The notes: generated from the sequence alone by a model not told the origin. A stretch of 64,000 bases of DNA from Paenibacillus sp. UNC451MF (GCF_000686845.1 NZ_JMLS01000012.1:206761-270760), one strand, 5' to 3'; positions 54,771 through 63,813 are shown, counted from the stretch's first letter. A program made the numbers and translations.

Positions 54771-55205
54771 GTGCAATTGTTTTTTGTCAATGCCCGTGCC
54801 ATTGTAGAGCGTGAACGCGAAGGGAAAACTGAAATTATTATCCAAACTCGCAACAAACCGAATGAACCGAAACAGCTGGAGCTGCCGGGAGGCAGGGTGG
54901 AACAGTTCGAGTCGTTGTTAACCGCCTTGCGCCGCGAAGTGAAGGAAGAAACCGGTCTCAATGTCACGTCAATTGAAGGTGAAGATACGCGTATTGATAC
55001 GAATTGGATCAATCCTAATATTGTTGTCGAATGTGTTAGGCCATTTACCGCATACCAGACCATTAAAGGCGGGATCGATTCGGTCGGTTACTACTTTATT
55101 TGCAGGGTGGAAGGCGAATTGCTCAAAGAAGGCGACCAAACGAAAAATCCCCGCTGGGTCAGCGTAGACGAGGTGGTTGAACGGATGCATAACGATCCGT
55201 TGTAG
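54771..55205 (+). CDS. NUDIX hydrolase
   Basis: 144 residues with a complete Nudix box, GGRVEQFESLLTALRREVKEETGL (positions ~40-63), so it should cleave a nucleoside diphosphate linked to another group in a Mg2+-dependent way. The substrate is unknown. The GTG start at 54771 has only a weak upstream purine stretch, and the protein starts directly with the first beta strand, so the start is uncertain by a few codons. Confidence 0.85.
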   Translation: MQLFFVNARAIVEREREGKTEIIIQTRNKPNEPKQLELPGGRVEQFESLLTALRREVKEETGLNVTSIEGEDTRIDTNWINPNIVVECVRPFTAYQTIKGGIDSVGYYFICRVEGELLKEGDQTKNPRWVSVDEVVERMHNDPL

Positions 55206-55630
55206 TTTATTAACATCGACTGTGCCGCCATCAAGTTCTATTTAAAACACCGTGTAAATACCATTCCGATCGTTGAAACCTTTAGCTCTTTTCAGTTCCA
55301 CTAACGGGTACTTTAGCGCAATAAACAAGAAACAGTCTAACACTTTATTTTCGTGTTTTGACTGTTTTTTTGAAAGACACCGCCGGTTCACTTGCCACTG
55401 GGTAAGGATACCCTTGCGATGTAAAGAGATATCGGAACCGCTGGAACAGGATATCAAGGATTGGCATGAGATCATTACAGGAACGGACCATGACGACGTA
55501 CACGCTTAAGCGAGAAACGCATAAGCCGCTTGCCTACTAGGGAAGCGGCTTGTTGCTGTGCAATTGCTTTCCTAATCATATATAATCATGAAGAATTACG
55601 ACTATATGATTGTTCAGGAGAATGATACGG
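55206..55630 (+). other. 425-base gap with repeat arm, terminator and gene debris
   Basis: A repeat arm (CCACTAACGGGTACTTTAGCGCAAT, 55298-55322) is followed by a terminator hairpin AACAGTC...GACTGTT with seven T residues (55330-55369). A second terminator-like hairpin, AAGCCGCTT/AAGCGGCTT, lies at 55523-55551. Between them a frame ending in EQDIKDWHEIITGTDHDD looks like the tail of a lost gene, but it has no start or ribosome-binding site. Confidence 0.5.
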
Positions 55631-56287
55631 ATGAATAAGAAGATACTGATCGTTGAAGACGATGTTCATATATCCAAAATAATCAAGATGAATCTGAACC
55701 TCATGAATTATGCCACCACCGAGGTGTATGATGGTCTGGCGGCATTCGAGATGCTCAAGAGAGAGAAGTTCGATCTTATTTTGCTGGATGTGATGATTCC
55801 CCATCTGGATGGTTTTGAGCTGATGGAGAGAATCAAGCCTCACGGCACCCCTGTAATCTTTTTGACGGCGAAAAACTCGGTCTACGATAAAGTGAACGGT
55901 CTGAAGCTGGGTGCTGATGATTATATGGTCAAGCCCTTTGAAGCGATCGAGCTACTGGCCCGTATAGAGACAGTGCTGCGCAGATATGGTCATGAAGACA
56001 GAGTGGTGGAATTTCAGCATGTCCAAGTGGATCTTGATAAAAGAGAAGTCGTGATCCAAGGCTCGCCAGTGGAGCTGACACCGAAGGAGTATGATCTGCT
56101 GGTGGTCCTGCTCAAGAACAAGAATATCGCCCTGACGCGGGAACAATTCCTGGATAAAGTATGGGGCGGCGATTATTACGGAGAGACCCGAACGGTGGAC
56201 ATGCATATCAAATCGCTGCGCAAGAAGCTAGGTTTGCAGGAGCAGATCAAGACGATCTACAAAATCGGGTACCGGCTGGAGGACTGA
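55631..56287 (+). CDS. OmpR-family response regulator
   Basis: 218 residues from ATG 55631 with CAGGAGA 9 bases upstream. Receiver domain with phospho-Asp in LILLDVMIPHLDG, Thr in FLTAKNS and Lys in MVKPFEA; the C-terminal winged helix shows LTPKEYDLLVVLLKN and RTVDMHIKSLRKKLG. Paired with the kinase that starts 3 bases after its stop. Probably controls the importer operon downstream. Confidence 0.94.
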   Translation: MNKKILIVEDDVHISKIIKMNLNLMNYATTEVYDGLAAFEMLKREKFDLILLDVMIPHLDGFELMERIKPHGTPVIFLTAKNSVYDKVNGLKLGADDYMVKPFEAIELLARIETVLRRYGHEDRVVEFQHVQVDLDKREVVIQGSPVELTPKEYDLLVVLLKNKNIALTREQFLDKVWGGDYYGETRTVDMHIKSLRKKLGLQEQIKTIYKIGYRLED

Positions 56288-56290
56288 TGG

Positions 56291-57733
56291 ATGAAGTTTT
56301 GGCAGAAAATATATCTGTTCTCGATTCTCGTGTTTGTCATTATCTTTAACATTGCTTCCATTTTGGTAATTGAACGCAGCCACAACAAGATGCTGGGACA
56401 GGCAATTAACGTGGCTCTAAGCCAGAACATCAGCATTCATTCCAGCGTGGATGCCATCGTGCCGATTCTGAGAATCTATGATTCGATTGATTATGAGAAG
56501 ACGGTCCTGACGCGTATTGCCAATGAATTTGTGGATAAGAACAGTGATCAAGGTGTTTATATGGATATTACGGATGATTCGCAGCGTACGGTGTTTAATA
56601 ACTCCGATTTCCCAATGCCCGTGGCACGGAGCGAACTGGATAATCTGGATGAGGACAGCATTCATTCTATTCTACGGGAGATTGATGCCCGGACGATTCT
56701 TTTTACGTCGAACATTACAGATATTAATCATAAAAAATATGTATTCACCTATATGAAAGATGTTACCGCGGTATATCAGGACCGGATAGACCAGTACAGC
56801 TTTTTTGCCAAAGTCGATCTAACAGCCTGTCTTTTGTTTATGGTGATTATGTTCTTCGTGAGCAGAGGGCTGACAAGATCCATTGACCGCCTGAGTCGCA
56901 CAGCGAAAGTCATTGCCCAGGGGGATTTCTCGGAGCGCGTCACACTGAAATCAAGGGATGAGATCGGTATTCTGGGGTCTAATTTCAATGAGATGGCGGA
57001 GGTTGTCGAAGATAAAATCAACGAGTTGGAGCGTAATAACGAGGGAAAGCAACGGTTTATCAATAATTTTACGCATGAGCTAAAAACGCCACTGACCTCG
57101 ATTATCGGGTATGCCAATTTTTTGCGGACGACCAAATACAACGAAGAGCTGTTCGTGGACGGTCTGAATGTAATTTATTCCGAAGGGAAGCGGCTGGAGT
57201 CGCTATCACTGAAGCTGATGGATTTGATTTTGTTACAGAAGGAACAGATTCGGATGGAATTGCGGGATCTCGGCGAGATTATTACGGAGATAAAGCCCGC
57301 GCTTGAGATCATGGCTAAGGAGAAAAACGTGGGGATTGTGCTGGATTGTGAAAAAGGAGAGCTGCCCCTGGAACACGATCTAATCAAGGTGCTGATTTTC
57401 AATCTCGTGGATAATGCGCTCAAAGCCTCATCGCCGGAACAGACGATTACACTGTGTGCGTATTGGCGGGGCGGGAATTATATTCTTGCCGTCATTGATC
57501 AGGGTATCGGAATTGGCGAGGAGGATCAGGACAAAATATTCGAGCCCTTCTTTATGGCGGATAAATCCAGGACAAGAAGCAGTAACGGCGCAGGTCTGGG
57601 TCTGGCGATCTGTCAAAATGTTGCCGTTATACACGGTGCTGTCATACAGGTAAACAGTGTTGTGCAGCAAGGGACAACGGTGGAAGTTGTCTTTGCGTCG
57701 AAGTATGTTGCGGAAAGCGAGTTACGTTCATGA
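56291..57733 (+). CDS. Sensor histidine kinase partner of the OmpR-type regulator
   Basis: 480 residues: membrane helices at ~8-28 and ~172-194 flanking a ~140-residue extracellular sensor, HAMP (SIDRLSRTAKVIAQGDFSERV), HisKA with the phospho-acceptor in NNFTHELKTPLTSIIGYA, and HATPase with DNALKASSP, DQGIGIGEED and GAGLGLAI. Overlaps the following lipoprotein gene by 4 bases, so that protein likely belongs to the same signalling unit. Confidence 0.94.
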   Translation: MKFWQKIYLFSILVFVIIFNIASILVIERSHNKMLGQAINVALSQNISIHSSVDAIVPILRIYDSIDYEKTVLTRIANEFVDKNSDQGVYMDITDDSQRTVFNNSDFPMPVARSELDNLDEDSIHSILREIDARTILFTSNITDINHKKYVFTYMKDVTAVYQDRIDQYSFFAKVDLTACLLFMVIMFFVSRGLTRSIDRLSRTAKVIAQGDFSERVTLKSRDEIGILGSNFNEMAEVVEDKINELERNNEGKQRFINNFTHELKTPLTSIIGYANFLRTTKYNEELFVDGLNVIYSEGKRLESLSLKLMDLILLQKEQIRMELRDLGEIITEIKPALEIMAKEKNVGIVLDCEKGELPLEHDLIKVLIFNLVDNALKASSPEQTITLCAYWRGGNYILAVIDQGIGIGEEDQDKIFEPFFMADKSRTRSSNGAGLGLAICQNVAVIHGAVIQVNSVVQQGTTVEVVFASKYVAESELRS

Positions 57734-58476
57734 GAAAATATATGATGCTTTTGCTGTACTCGGCTACACTGGTGCTGTTGACAGGATGCCAAGGCTGGTT
57801 CAACAGTATTCCCAAGGATACCGTGATGATCAAAAAAATAGTGCAGGAGCATAAGAACAGTGAGATCGAGTACGAAGGGGTTCTGTCCCAGGATGCGGTG
57901 AAGACACTGAGCGTACAAGCGGTGGACAAATTTTTGAACAAAAAGCTGGCCCTGGATCATGTGCAGTTCGAGATTATGGCTGTTGATCAGAACAAGCTCA
58001 AGGAGCTGCTGAAAGAGACCAGTCAGGTTGCCGGACCGGTGGTCGTGGAAGGCATGTCCCAGCAAAGAATGCAGTTCACCAGTGATATCCAAGCTATTAC
58101 CGGCGGACTGTATTATGTGACATTGACGTCGTCGGAGGTTCCTGAAGAGTCTTATGATATTGTATTAAATGCCAAGAATGGCGACGTGTTAAAAATTCTG
58201 CGTTCCTACCGGGAAAGCAGAGCTATGTCGCGCTATTCGGAAAAAAAGGTATTTGATCTTACCGATCATTTTGTAGAAGAACATGGAAGCTATCCATTGA
58301 CTGAGTTAACCCTGCAGCTCGATATGACCCGTTGGGGTTCCAATGTGGAGCTGTATTATACGAGCAAGGATAACAAGACCCTGAAGTATTGTGTCGTGGT
58401 TAATTACAGCAGTAATGCAGTCGTAGGCTTCAGCAAGGATGTCATGGCCCTGCTAAGTTATAATTCCAAACTGTAG
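57730..58476 (+). CDS. Lipoprotein coupled to the two-component system
   Basis: 248 residues. The signal peptide ends in the lipobox LLTGC, so it is anchored outside the cell near the kinase sensor domain. The mature part has a DUF-like alpha/beta look (DIVLNAKNGDVLKILRSYRES, reminiscent of PepSY-like units) but no family is certain. A strong terminator follows, separating it from the importer genes. An accessory sensor or modulator of the kinase is the simplest reading of its place. Confidence 0.7.
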   Translation: MRKYMMLLLYSATLVLLTGCQGWFNSIPKDTVMIKKIVQEHKNSEIEYEGVLSQDAVKTLSVQAVDKFLNKKLALDHVQFEIMAVDQNKLKELLKETSQVAGPVVVEGMSQQRMQFTSDIQAITGGLYYVTLTSSEVPEESYDIVLNAKNGDVLKILRSYRESRAMSRYSEKKVFDLTDHFVEEHGSYPLTELTLQLDMTRWGSNVELYYTSKDNKTLKYCVVVNYSSNAVVGFSKDVMALLSYNSKL

Positions 58477-58500
58477 AGGGATTAAACTTAATCTATATAG

Positions 58501-58548
58501 AAGGTTGGTTCAAAGTCATGAATATGGCTTGGAATCAGCCTTTTTTTT
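58501..58548 (+). terminator. Terminator after the two-component/lipoprotein operon
   Basis: AAGGTTGGTTCAAAGTCAT pairs with ATGGCTTGGAATCAGCCTT with small mismatches, then eight T residues. Confidence 0.88.
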
Positions 58549-58690
58549 GCGTGCTGCCACCCGCGCTTCAAACTTTACAACTTCTATATAACTCTATCTC
58601 ACTTTTGATATATCCGCTCTCTATACTGTTAAAGTACCCGGCAAAGGGGAGCCAAGAACACTATCAAAGAAACGGAAGGAAGTATACGTT

Positions 58691-60166
58691 ATGAAAAAAG
58701 TCATGCTGATGATATTGACAGCGATGTTCGTATTAAGCATTTCTGCTTGCAGTGCTGGTACTGGAAATCCTAAGGGTAGCGCCGAAGGAAATAATGGGGG
58801 AGCCAGCAGTGCAGGGAACAGTAACTCCGGCGGCGCTGGTGAAGTGAAGGCGGGGCAGCAGTCAACGGATCAATCGGCGTCCTCATCAGGTCAGCCGGGA
58901 GGCTTGGGCGCACCCTCCACTACGGAGAAGAAAACCGTGGTGTTCTCTACCTTTTTCCCGAGTGATTACTTTAAAGAAGCTAAGAAAAAATATGAAGCCA
59001 AGCACCCTAACATTACAATTGATCTGAGATCGGTTGAGACGGATGATGCGCATTTGGAAGAGAACCTGGAGAAATTTGTGAAAACAATGGGCACGGCGAT
59101 GCTCTCGGGTCAAGGGCCCGATTTAATCGAGATGGATCAGTTGCCGTCTGGCGACTATGTGAAGCGAAAGATGCTGGCCAATCTTGGCGACATCATGGAC
59201 CATGACCCTGAATTTAAAAAAGAACAGTATTTCACTAACATTCTGGAAGGGATAAAGGTTAACAGTGGAATGTACGGCTTGCCAATCGGGTTCTTTATCT
59301 ATGGTCTGGTGGGCAATGAAGATGCTATTAAGAAGAGTGGCGTGACATTCGATGACAGCAAGTGGAATTGGGAGCAGTTCATCACGACAGCCCAGGCTAT
59401 GACTAAAGGAGCCGACAAGGACCACCAGTATGCTTTGGGCAGAAGCACGCCGGAGTATATGACCACGCAATTTGTGAATGAACGATATGCAACCTTCATC
59501 AATCTGGAGCAGAGGAGCGCCAATTTTGTATCCAGCGACTTTACCAACCTACTTCAACTGGTAAAAACGTTGTTCGTTAAAAAAGTAGTCGATGCAAATG
59601 CGCGCTTCCCGTTGTTCCACACCGCTCAGATCAACTCACCAAAGGTTTATATCGAGGAGTTGCGGAAAAGTGAATTCATTACTGGTGGCAATGCCTATAC
59701 CTCGAAGCTTTATTTGAGTCCAAATGCCGATCCGCAGCATCCGGGTGGTTCCTTCCGAACCTACCAGACGATTGGGCTGAATGAGCGTTCAACTGTAAAA
59801 GCCGAGGCGTGGGATTTTGTGAAGTTTCTGCTGTCGGATGAAATGCAGAGTAAACCCGACGGTACCGGATTTCCGCTGAATAAAGCCTCTTATGCGAAAA
59901 AAGCGCAAGCGTTGGTTCAAAAAGGGTCCATCCAGTCTGATCAACCGATCGGGCCGATGAAAGGCAAGAGCTTCAAAATCACACAGCAGGATATTGATGA
60001 TTTGGACAAATTCCTGAACGGGGCGACGTACACGCCACAATTCAAGCCCTCCAAGATTGACGAGATCATCACCGCGGAGGCACAGGCTTTTTTCACCGGT
60101 CAGAAGTCGGCTGACGAAGTAGCCAAGCTCATTCAGAACAGAGTAACTACTTGTCTGAATGAGTAG
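58691..60166 (+). CDS. Sugar ABC importer substrate-binding lipoprotein
   Basis: 491 residues. Signal peptide with lipobox SISAC, a Gly/Ser/Asn-rich flexible spacer (~20-75) and a type I solute-binding domain: YEAKHPNITIDLRSVE, GPDLIEMDQLPSGDYV, GMYGLPIGFFIYGL and WDFVKFLLSDEMQ. Binding proteins of this type take up oligosaccharides. RBS GGAAGG before ATG 58691. Heads the importer operon with two permeases; no ATPase gene is present. Confidence 0.88.
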   Translation: MKKVMLMILTAMFVLSISACSAGTGNPKGSAEGNNGGASSAGNSNSGGAGEVKAGQQSTDQSASSSGQPGGLGAPSTTEKKTVVFSTFFPSDYFKEAKKKYEAKHPNITIDLRSVETDDAHLEENLEKFVKTMGTAMLSGQGPDLIEMDQLPSGDYVKRKMLANLGDIMDHDPEFKKEQYFTNILEGIKVNSGMYGLPIGFFIYGLVGNEDAIKKSGVTFDDSKWNWEQFITTAQAMTKGADKDHQYALGRSTPEYMTTQFVNERYATFINLEQRSANFVSSDFTNLLQLVKTLFVKKVVDANARFPLFHTAQINSPKVYIEELRKSEFITGGNAYTSKLYLSPNADPQHPGGSFRTYQTIGLNERSTVKAEAWDFVKFLLSDEMQSKPDGTGFPLNKASYAKKAQALVQKGSIQSDQPIGPMKGKSFKITQQDIDDLDKFLNGATYTPQFKPSKIDEIITAEAQAFFTGQKSADEVAKLIQNRVTTCLNE

Positions 60167-60206
60167 CTATCTGAATGAGTAGCAGCAAGGGAAGGAGGAG
60201 CGACAG

Positions 60207-61109
60207 ATGACAGGAAAACGTGAGGGGATCAAGGGGATCAGAGGAATCAGGCTGCTACGCAAAGATTGGATGGCTGCGGTTCTTTTCCTAGCACCTAGCT
60301 TGATCGGATTTTCCGTATTTTATCTCATTCCGTTTGCCACGGGGCTGCTCTACTCCTTCCAGGATAACACCATAGACGGTACTTTTGTAGGTCCCGACAA
60401 CTATCAGGCGGTGCTATCCAGTGGCTCGTTCAGCAAGGCGGCCGCCAACACGCTGCTCTTTACGGGAGTAAGCGTTCCGCTCATTATTGCGCTGTCCCTT
60501 TGCTTTGCGCATTTGCTCAACCGGAGATTGTTTATTCGGAACTGGCTCCAGACTGCTTTTGTACTGCCGATGGTGGTTCCGGTTGCCTCGATCGTGATGA
60601 TGTGGCAAATCCTGTTTGATTGGAATGGAACCCTGAATGCATGGCTGCAACATTTGCACATGGGACGGATTGATTGGATGAAGTCGGAGTGGTCCATGGT
60701 GGTATTGGTGGTGGTGTATATATGGAAGAACATCGGCTACAACATTATTTTATTTCTCGCAGGTCTGCAAAGTATTCCGAAGGATTATTATGAGACTGCG
60801 GATATAGAAGGCGCGAGTGGGCTGCATAAGTGGCTGCATATCACATGGGTCTATTTGACGCCAACGATGTTCTTTGTGGTCCTGATGTCGATCATAAACT
60901 CCTTCAAAGTGTTCCGGGAAACATACCTGATTGCTGGCGATTATCCGCATGATCGCATTTACATGCTTCAGCATTACATGAACAACATGTTCATGTCACT
61001 GGATGTGCAAAAGCTGACGGCGGCAGCTACGCTCATGGTAGCCGGTATCCTCCTCTTCGCAAGCGTCATGCTGATGATGGAACGCCGCTTCCGGAGCTTT
61101 ATGGAATAA
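60207..61109 (+). CDS. Sugar ABC importer permease 1 (MalF-like)
   Basis: 300 residues, six membrane helices, with the coupling-loop sequence YYETADIEGASGLHKWLHITWVYLTP of CUT1 permeases. Start ATG 60207 behind AAGGAGGAG. It pairs with the next gene's product. Multi-substrate ATPases such as MsmK usually serve such ATPase-less CUT1 operons in this group. Confidence 0.92.
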   Translation: MTGKREGIKGIRGIRLLRKDWMAAVLFLAPSLIGFSVFYLIPFATGLLYSFQDNTIDGTFVGPDNYQAVLSSGSFSKAAANTLLFTGVSVPLIIALSLCFAHLLNRRLFIRNWLQTAFVLPMVVPVASIVMMWQILFDWNGTLNAWLQHLHMGRIDWMKSEWSMVVLVVVYIWKNIGYNIILFLAGLQSIPKDYYETADIEGASGLHKWLHITWVYLTPTMFFVVLMSIINSFKVFRETYLIAGDYPHDRIYMLQHYMNNMFMSLDVQKLTAAATLMVAGILLFASVMLMMERRFRSFME

Positions 61110-61127
61110 GGAAGGATTGTGGGTATA

Positions 61128-61997
61128 ATGGTTTTGTTTCGCAAAGTAGCGTTGACGGTAGTAATGAGTATTTTCGCGTTGGTGATGCTGTTGCCAATCC
61201 TAATTACATTCTCGAACTCTTTAATGACGGAGAGCGAAATTGACTATAATTATCATCTTATTGGGAAAATGGTCAACGTTGCAGCAGGTGAGAAGAACGG
61301 TTTTATTAACCTGAAGCTGATTCCCGACTGGGTTTCTTTGAGCCAATATGGGGAAGTGCTGGTGCATAAACCGCTCTTCCTGCACATGTTCTGGAATTCT
61401 GTCTTTATGGTGCTGCCGATCATCATCGGGCAGGTAGTTGTAGCTTCACTGGCAGCCTATGCCTTTACCAAGCTCCGCTTCTGGGGAAGGGAGAAGCTGT
61501 TCATCGTGTACTTAATGACGATGCTGATGCCGTTTCAGGTGACGCTTGTCCCCAATTACATTATTGCGGACAAGCTGGGGCTGATGAACAGTACTGCTGC
61601 GATCATTTTGCCGGGAATATTCAGTGCGTTCGGTGTGTTTATGTTGAGGCAGTTCATGCTGCATATTCCGTATTCTTACCTTGAGGCAGCCAAGATGGAC
61701 GGGGCCGGACAGTTGAGGATATTCTACTCGATCATGCTACCGCTTATCAAGCCGGGCATGGCGGCCTTGACGGTACTGCTGTTCGTGGATAACTGGAACA
61801 TGGTAGAGCAGCCGCTGATCTTTCTAGAGGATGTCTTTAAACAGCCGTTGTCCTTATACTTGTCACGAATTAATGAGGGGGCACGCGGCGTGGCGTTCGC
61901 TGCATCGGTGTTGTATATGGCTCCCATGGTATTGCTGTTTTTATATGCGGAATCGTATTTTATTGAAGGCATTCAATTATCGGGCATTAAAGGGTAG
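61128..61997 (+). CDS. Sugar ABC importer permease 2 (MalG-like)
   Basis: 289 residues from ATG 61128; GTG 61119 is an alternative, since the upstream GGAAGG is a little far from the first and too close to the second. Six helices, coupling loop YLEAAKMDGAGQLRIFYSIMLPLIKPG. An extra extracellular loop of ~45 residues follows helix 1, as in several CUT1 permeases of Paenibacillaceae. Confidence 0.92.
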   Translation: MVLFRKVALTVVMSIFALVMLLPILITFSNSLMTESEIDYNYHLIGKMVNVAAGEKNGFINLKLIPDWVSLSQYGEVLVHKPLFLHMFWNSVFMVLPIIIGQVVVASLAAYAFTKLRFWGREKLFIVYLMTMLMPFQVTLVPNYIIADKLGLMNSTAAIILPGIFSAFGVFMLRQFMLHIPYSYLEAAKMDGAGQLRIFYSIMLPLIKPGMAALTVLLFVDNWNMVEQPLIFLEDVFKQPLSLYLSRINEGARGVAFAASVLYMAPMVLLFLYAESYFIEGIQLSGIKG

Positions 61998-62018
61998 TTC
62001 ATTCACGGGGTGATCACA

Positions 62019-63137
62019 TTGGAAGTCCAACATGCAGGGCGCAAGAAAACAATCGCTGTAATCGCAGGCGTGTTTCTTGGGCTGCTGATCTTATTCACCT
62101 TGTTCAGCAATACGTTAATGTCGTTAACCTTGCCGAAGGTAGCGCTTCTCACGGTGAGCCGTGGCGTGCTGAGTCACGAATTTCAGAGCACCGGCGTTAT
62201 GAAATGGAAAGCGGAGACTGAACTAAGCAGTACCTCTGGCTGGAAAGTGAAGAAGTTGGCGGTCAAGAAAGGCGATGTGGTGCAAAAAGGGCAGACGCTG
62301 ATCACTTATGACAGCAAGGACATCAAACAGCAGATTCAGGATGAACAAGGAAGTCTAGCCAAATTAAAGCTGTCGACGGGCAGTTTGCAATATGCCTTAA
62401 TGGAGGCCATGAAAGGCGGGAATGAAATAACAATCAATGACGCAACAACCGCCTATGAAAGTCATGAGATTGATATCGAGACCCAGCATCGGCGCATTCA
62501 GAAACTGCAGGACAGCCTAAAGGAGAATTCGGAGTTGGTCGCCCCCTTTGCGGGAATAATTACCAAAGTTAACGCAATGGAAGGCTTTCCTTCCAGCGGA
62601 CCGGATGTGATGATTTCTAATCGAAATCTGGGCTTGATGTTAGAGCTATCATTGCCAGCTCCGGCAGTTACCCTGCTCAAGGCCGGGGATGAGCTGGATG
62701 TGCAAGTGATTGGAAAGGAAGCCAGACAAATGAAGGGGCAGATCGAAAGCATTCAGGATGGTGAACCTGTGAATTCTGATATCGGTAAAAGTGCAACTGG
62801 GAATTCCACGGTTCCCATGAAGAAGCTTATCCTCTCCATTCAAGACCCTGCTGCTAAGGAAGGTGAAGCAGCCCAGGTTGATCTGACCCAAACGCTGGAG
62901 GATGTGGTGCTCGTACCTAATGCGGCCATTCATGATGAAGGTGGCAAGAAATATGTATTTGGCATTGAGCAAAAGGACGGGCCGCTCGGCAATGCCTTTT
63001 ATGTACGTAAAGTTTATATCACGGTTGATGATGCCAATGCGTCGCAATCTGCCGTCACCGGCGGACTGTTTGATCAGGAATCTATCATTATAGAGAGCAG
63101 TGAACCCTTGCAGGAGGGAAACAAGATTCGCATGTAG
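62019..63137 (+). CDS. HlyD/MacA-like adaptor at the end of the sugar importer operon
   Basis: 372 residues from TTG 62019, 6 bases after GGGGTGA (GTG 62010 overlaps that site). N-terminal membrane helix, lipoyl half (WKVKKLAVKKGDVVQKG), a short coiled coil (~105-170), second lipoyl half (APFAGIITKVNAMEG) and a beta-barrel to ~280. This is an export-type adaptor, unexpected behind an importer. In other operons such proteins precede a MacB-type ABC exporter; here the DNA right after the stop is debris of other genes, so a partner may have been lost. Confidence 0.82.
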   Translation: MEVQHAGRKKTIAVIAGVFLGLLILFTLFSNTLMSLTLPKVALLTVSRGVLSHEFQSTGVMKWKAETELSSTSGWKVKKLAVKKGDVVQKGQTLITYDSKDIKQQIQDEQGSLAKLKLSTGSLQYALMEAMKGGNEITINDATTAYESHEIDIETQHRRIQKLQDSLKENSELVAPFAGIITKVNAMEGFPSSGPDVMISNRNLGLMLELSLPAPAVTLLKAGDELDVQVIGKEARQMKGQIESIQDGEPVNSDIGKSATGNSTVPMKKLILSIQDPAAKEGEAAQVDLTQTLEDVVLVPNAAIHDEGGKKYVFGIEQKDGPLGNAFYVRKVYITVDDANASQSAVTGGLFDQESIIIESSEPLQEGNKIRM

Positions 63138-63174
63138 ACATCCGACACAAAAGTGCCAACATTATCGCGCTAAA

Positions 63175-63294
63175 CTGGATGCCAAGGCCAAAGAGACATA
63201 TATTGTATATAAGTCTACCGGCGGTCAAATCGTTAAGGAATACAGTAACGGTGAAATTGTTCCGGTAACCGACCAGAAAGATCCGCGTGATTGA
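63175..63294 (+). pseudogene. Remnant of the small protein that precedes zeta-toxin genes
   Basis: The frame reads DAKAKETYIVYKSTGGQI and VKEYSNGEIVPVTDQKDP, a short protein commonly encoded just before zeta-toxin-like kinases in this group. A start codon is missing: a CTG (63175) stands where ATG would be expected. The stop overlaps the zeta remnant's first codons. Confidence 0.5.
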
Positions 63295-63540
63295 ACCGAC
63301 TTCGATCATGTACGTTTTCGCCGGGAACAACGGAAGCGGAAAAAGTACGATTCGAAACTTAATTATCGATCGGTTGGGAATTATTGTTAACATCGATCTG
63401 GACGCGTTGCCAGAGCAATCGATTCGAATCATCTGGATAGTCGGAAAGTATCAGCAGGCAAAGCCCTTAAACTAGCCAGGGACTGTATTCGTAACCGCCG
63501 CGATTTTTCTGTCGAGACACCTTTGGCTGGAGGCAAACGA
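63287..63540 (+). pseudogene. Frameshifted, truncated zeta-toxin-like kinase
   Basis: The first frame (GTG 63287) encodes YVFAGNNGSGKSTIRNLI, an intact P-loop, then NIDLDALP. From about 63425 the similarity continues in another frame as LDSRKVSAGKALKLARDC and NRRDFSVETPLAGG. At ~63540 it breaks off. Zeta-like enzymes phosphorylate UDP-amino sugars; this copy lacks over half of the protein and cannot be active. Confidence 0.7.
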
Positions 63541-63542
63541 AA

Positions 63543-63671
63543 GAGGTCATGTTGCGGTTTATGGGGACGACTTATGTAGGGGCGGTTGAATGGTGGATTA
63601 CAAACGGAATGCCCTGCCCGCCTGAAGCAATGGCTAAGCAAGTGGGGATTTTATTAGAAAGAGTTGTGTGA
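63543..63671 (+). pseudogene. C-terminal fragment of a TetR-family regulator
   Basis: Open frame EVMLRFMGTTYVGAVEWW then ITNGMPCPPEAMAKQVGILLERV and stop at 63671. This is the last helix pair of a TetR C-terminal domain (WW-xxNGMPxxPEEMA pattern). There is no DNA-binding half; it abuts the broken zeta frame, so a deletion joined the two. Confidence 0.6.
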
Positions 63672-63745
63672 TGCCATGGTCATTCGCCATCAACGTTCAA
63701 CTAAACATTCCTGTATAGCCTAAGAAATGGGCTTTGTCAAAAAAG

Positions 63746-63808
63746 GAGCGCCTCGGTATGATGGGTTTGTCCACGGGTTCGAAACCCAACACCATCAAGG
63801 AGGCGCTC
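63746..63808 (+). ncRNA. Structured leader of the IS110 element, sequesters the transposase start site
   Basis: GAGCGCCTC (63746-63754) pairs perfectly with GAGGCGCTC (63800-63808), and GGGTTT (63763-63768) pairs inside it with AAACCC (63782-63787). The 3' strand contains the Shine-Dalgarno AGGAGG of the transposase gene. In the IS110 group the bridge RNA lies in this 5' non-coding end, so this hairpin may be part of one; without the other end of the element this is inference. Confidence 0.4.
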
Positions 63809-63813
63809 TTGTT

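Noticed and set aside
55273..55509. 78-codon plus-strand frame
   Set aside because: It starts inside a repeat/terminator, lacks a ribosome-binding site and only its last ~25 residues look coding; recorded as gene debris instead.
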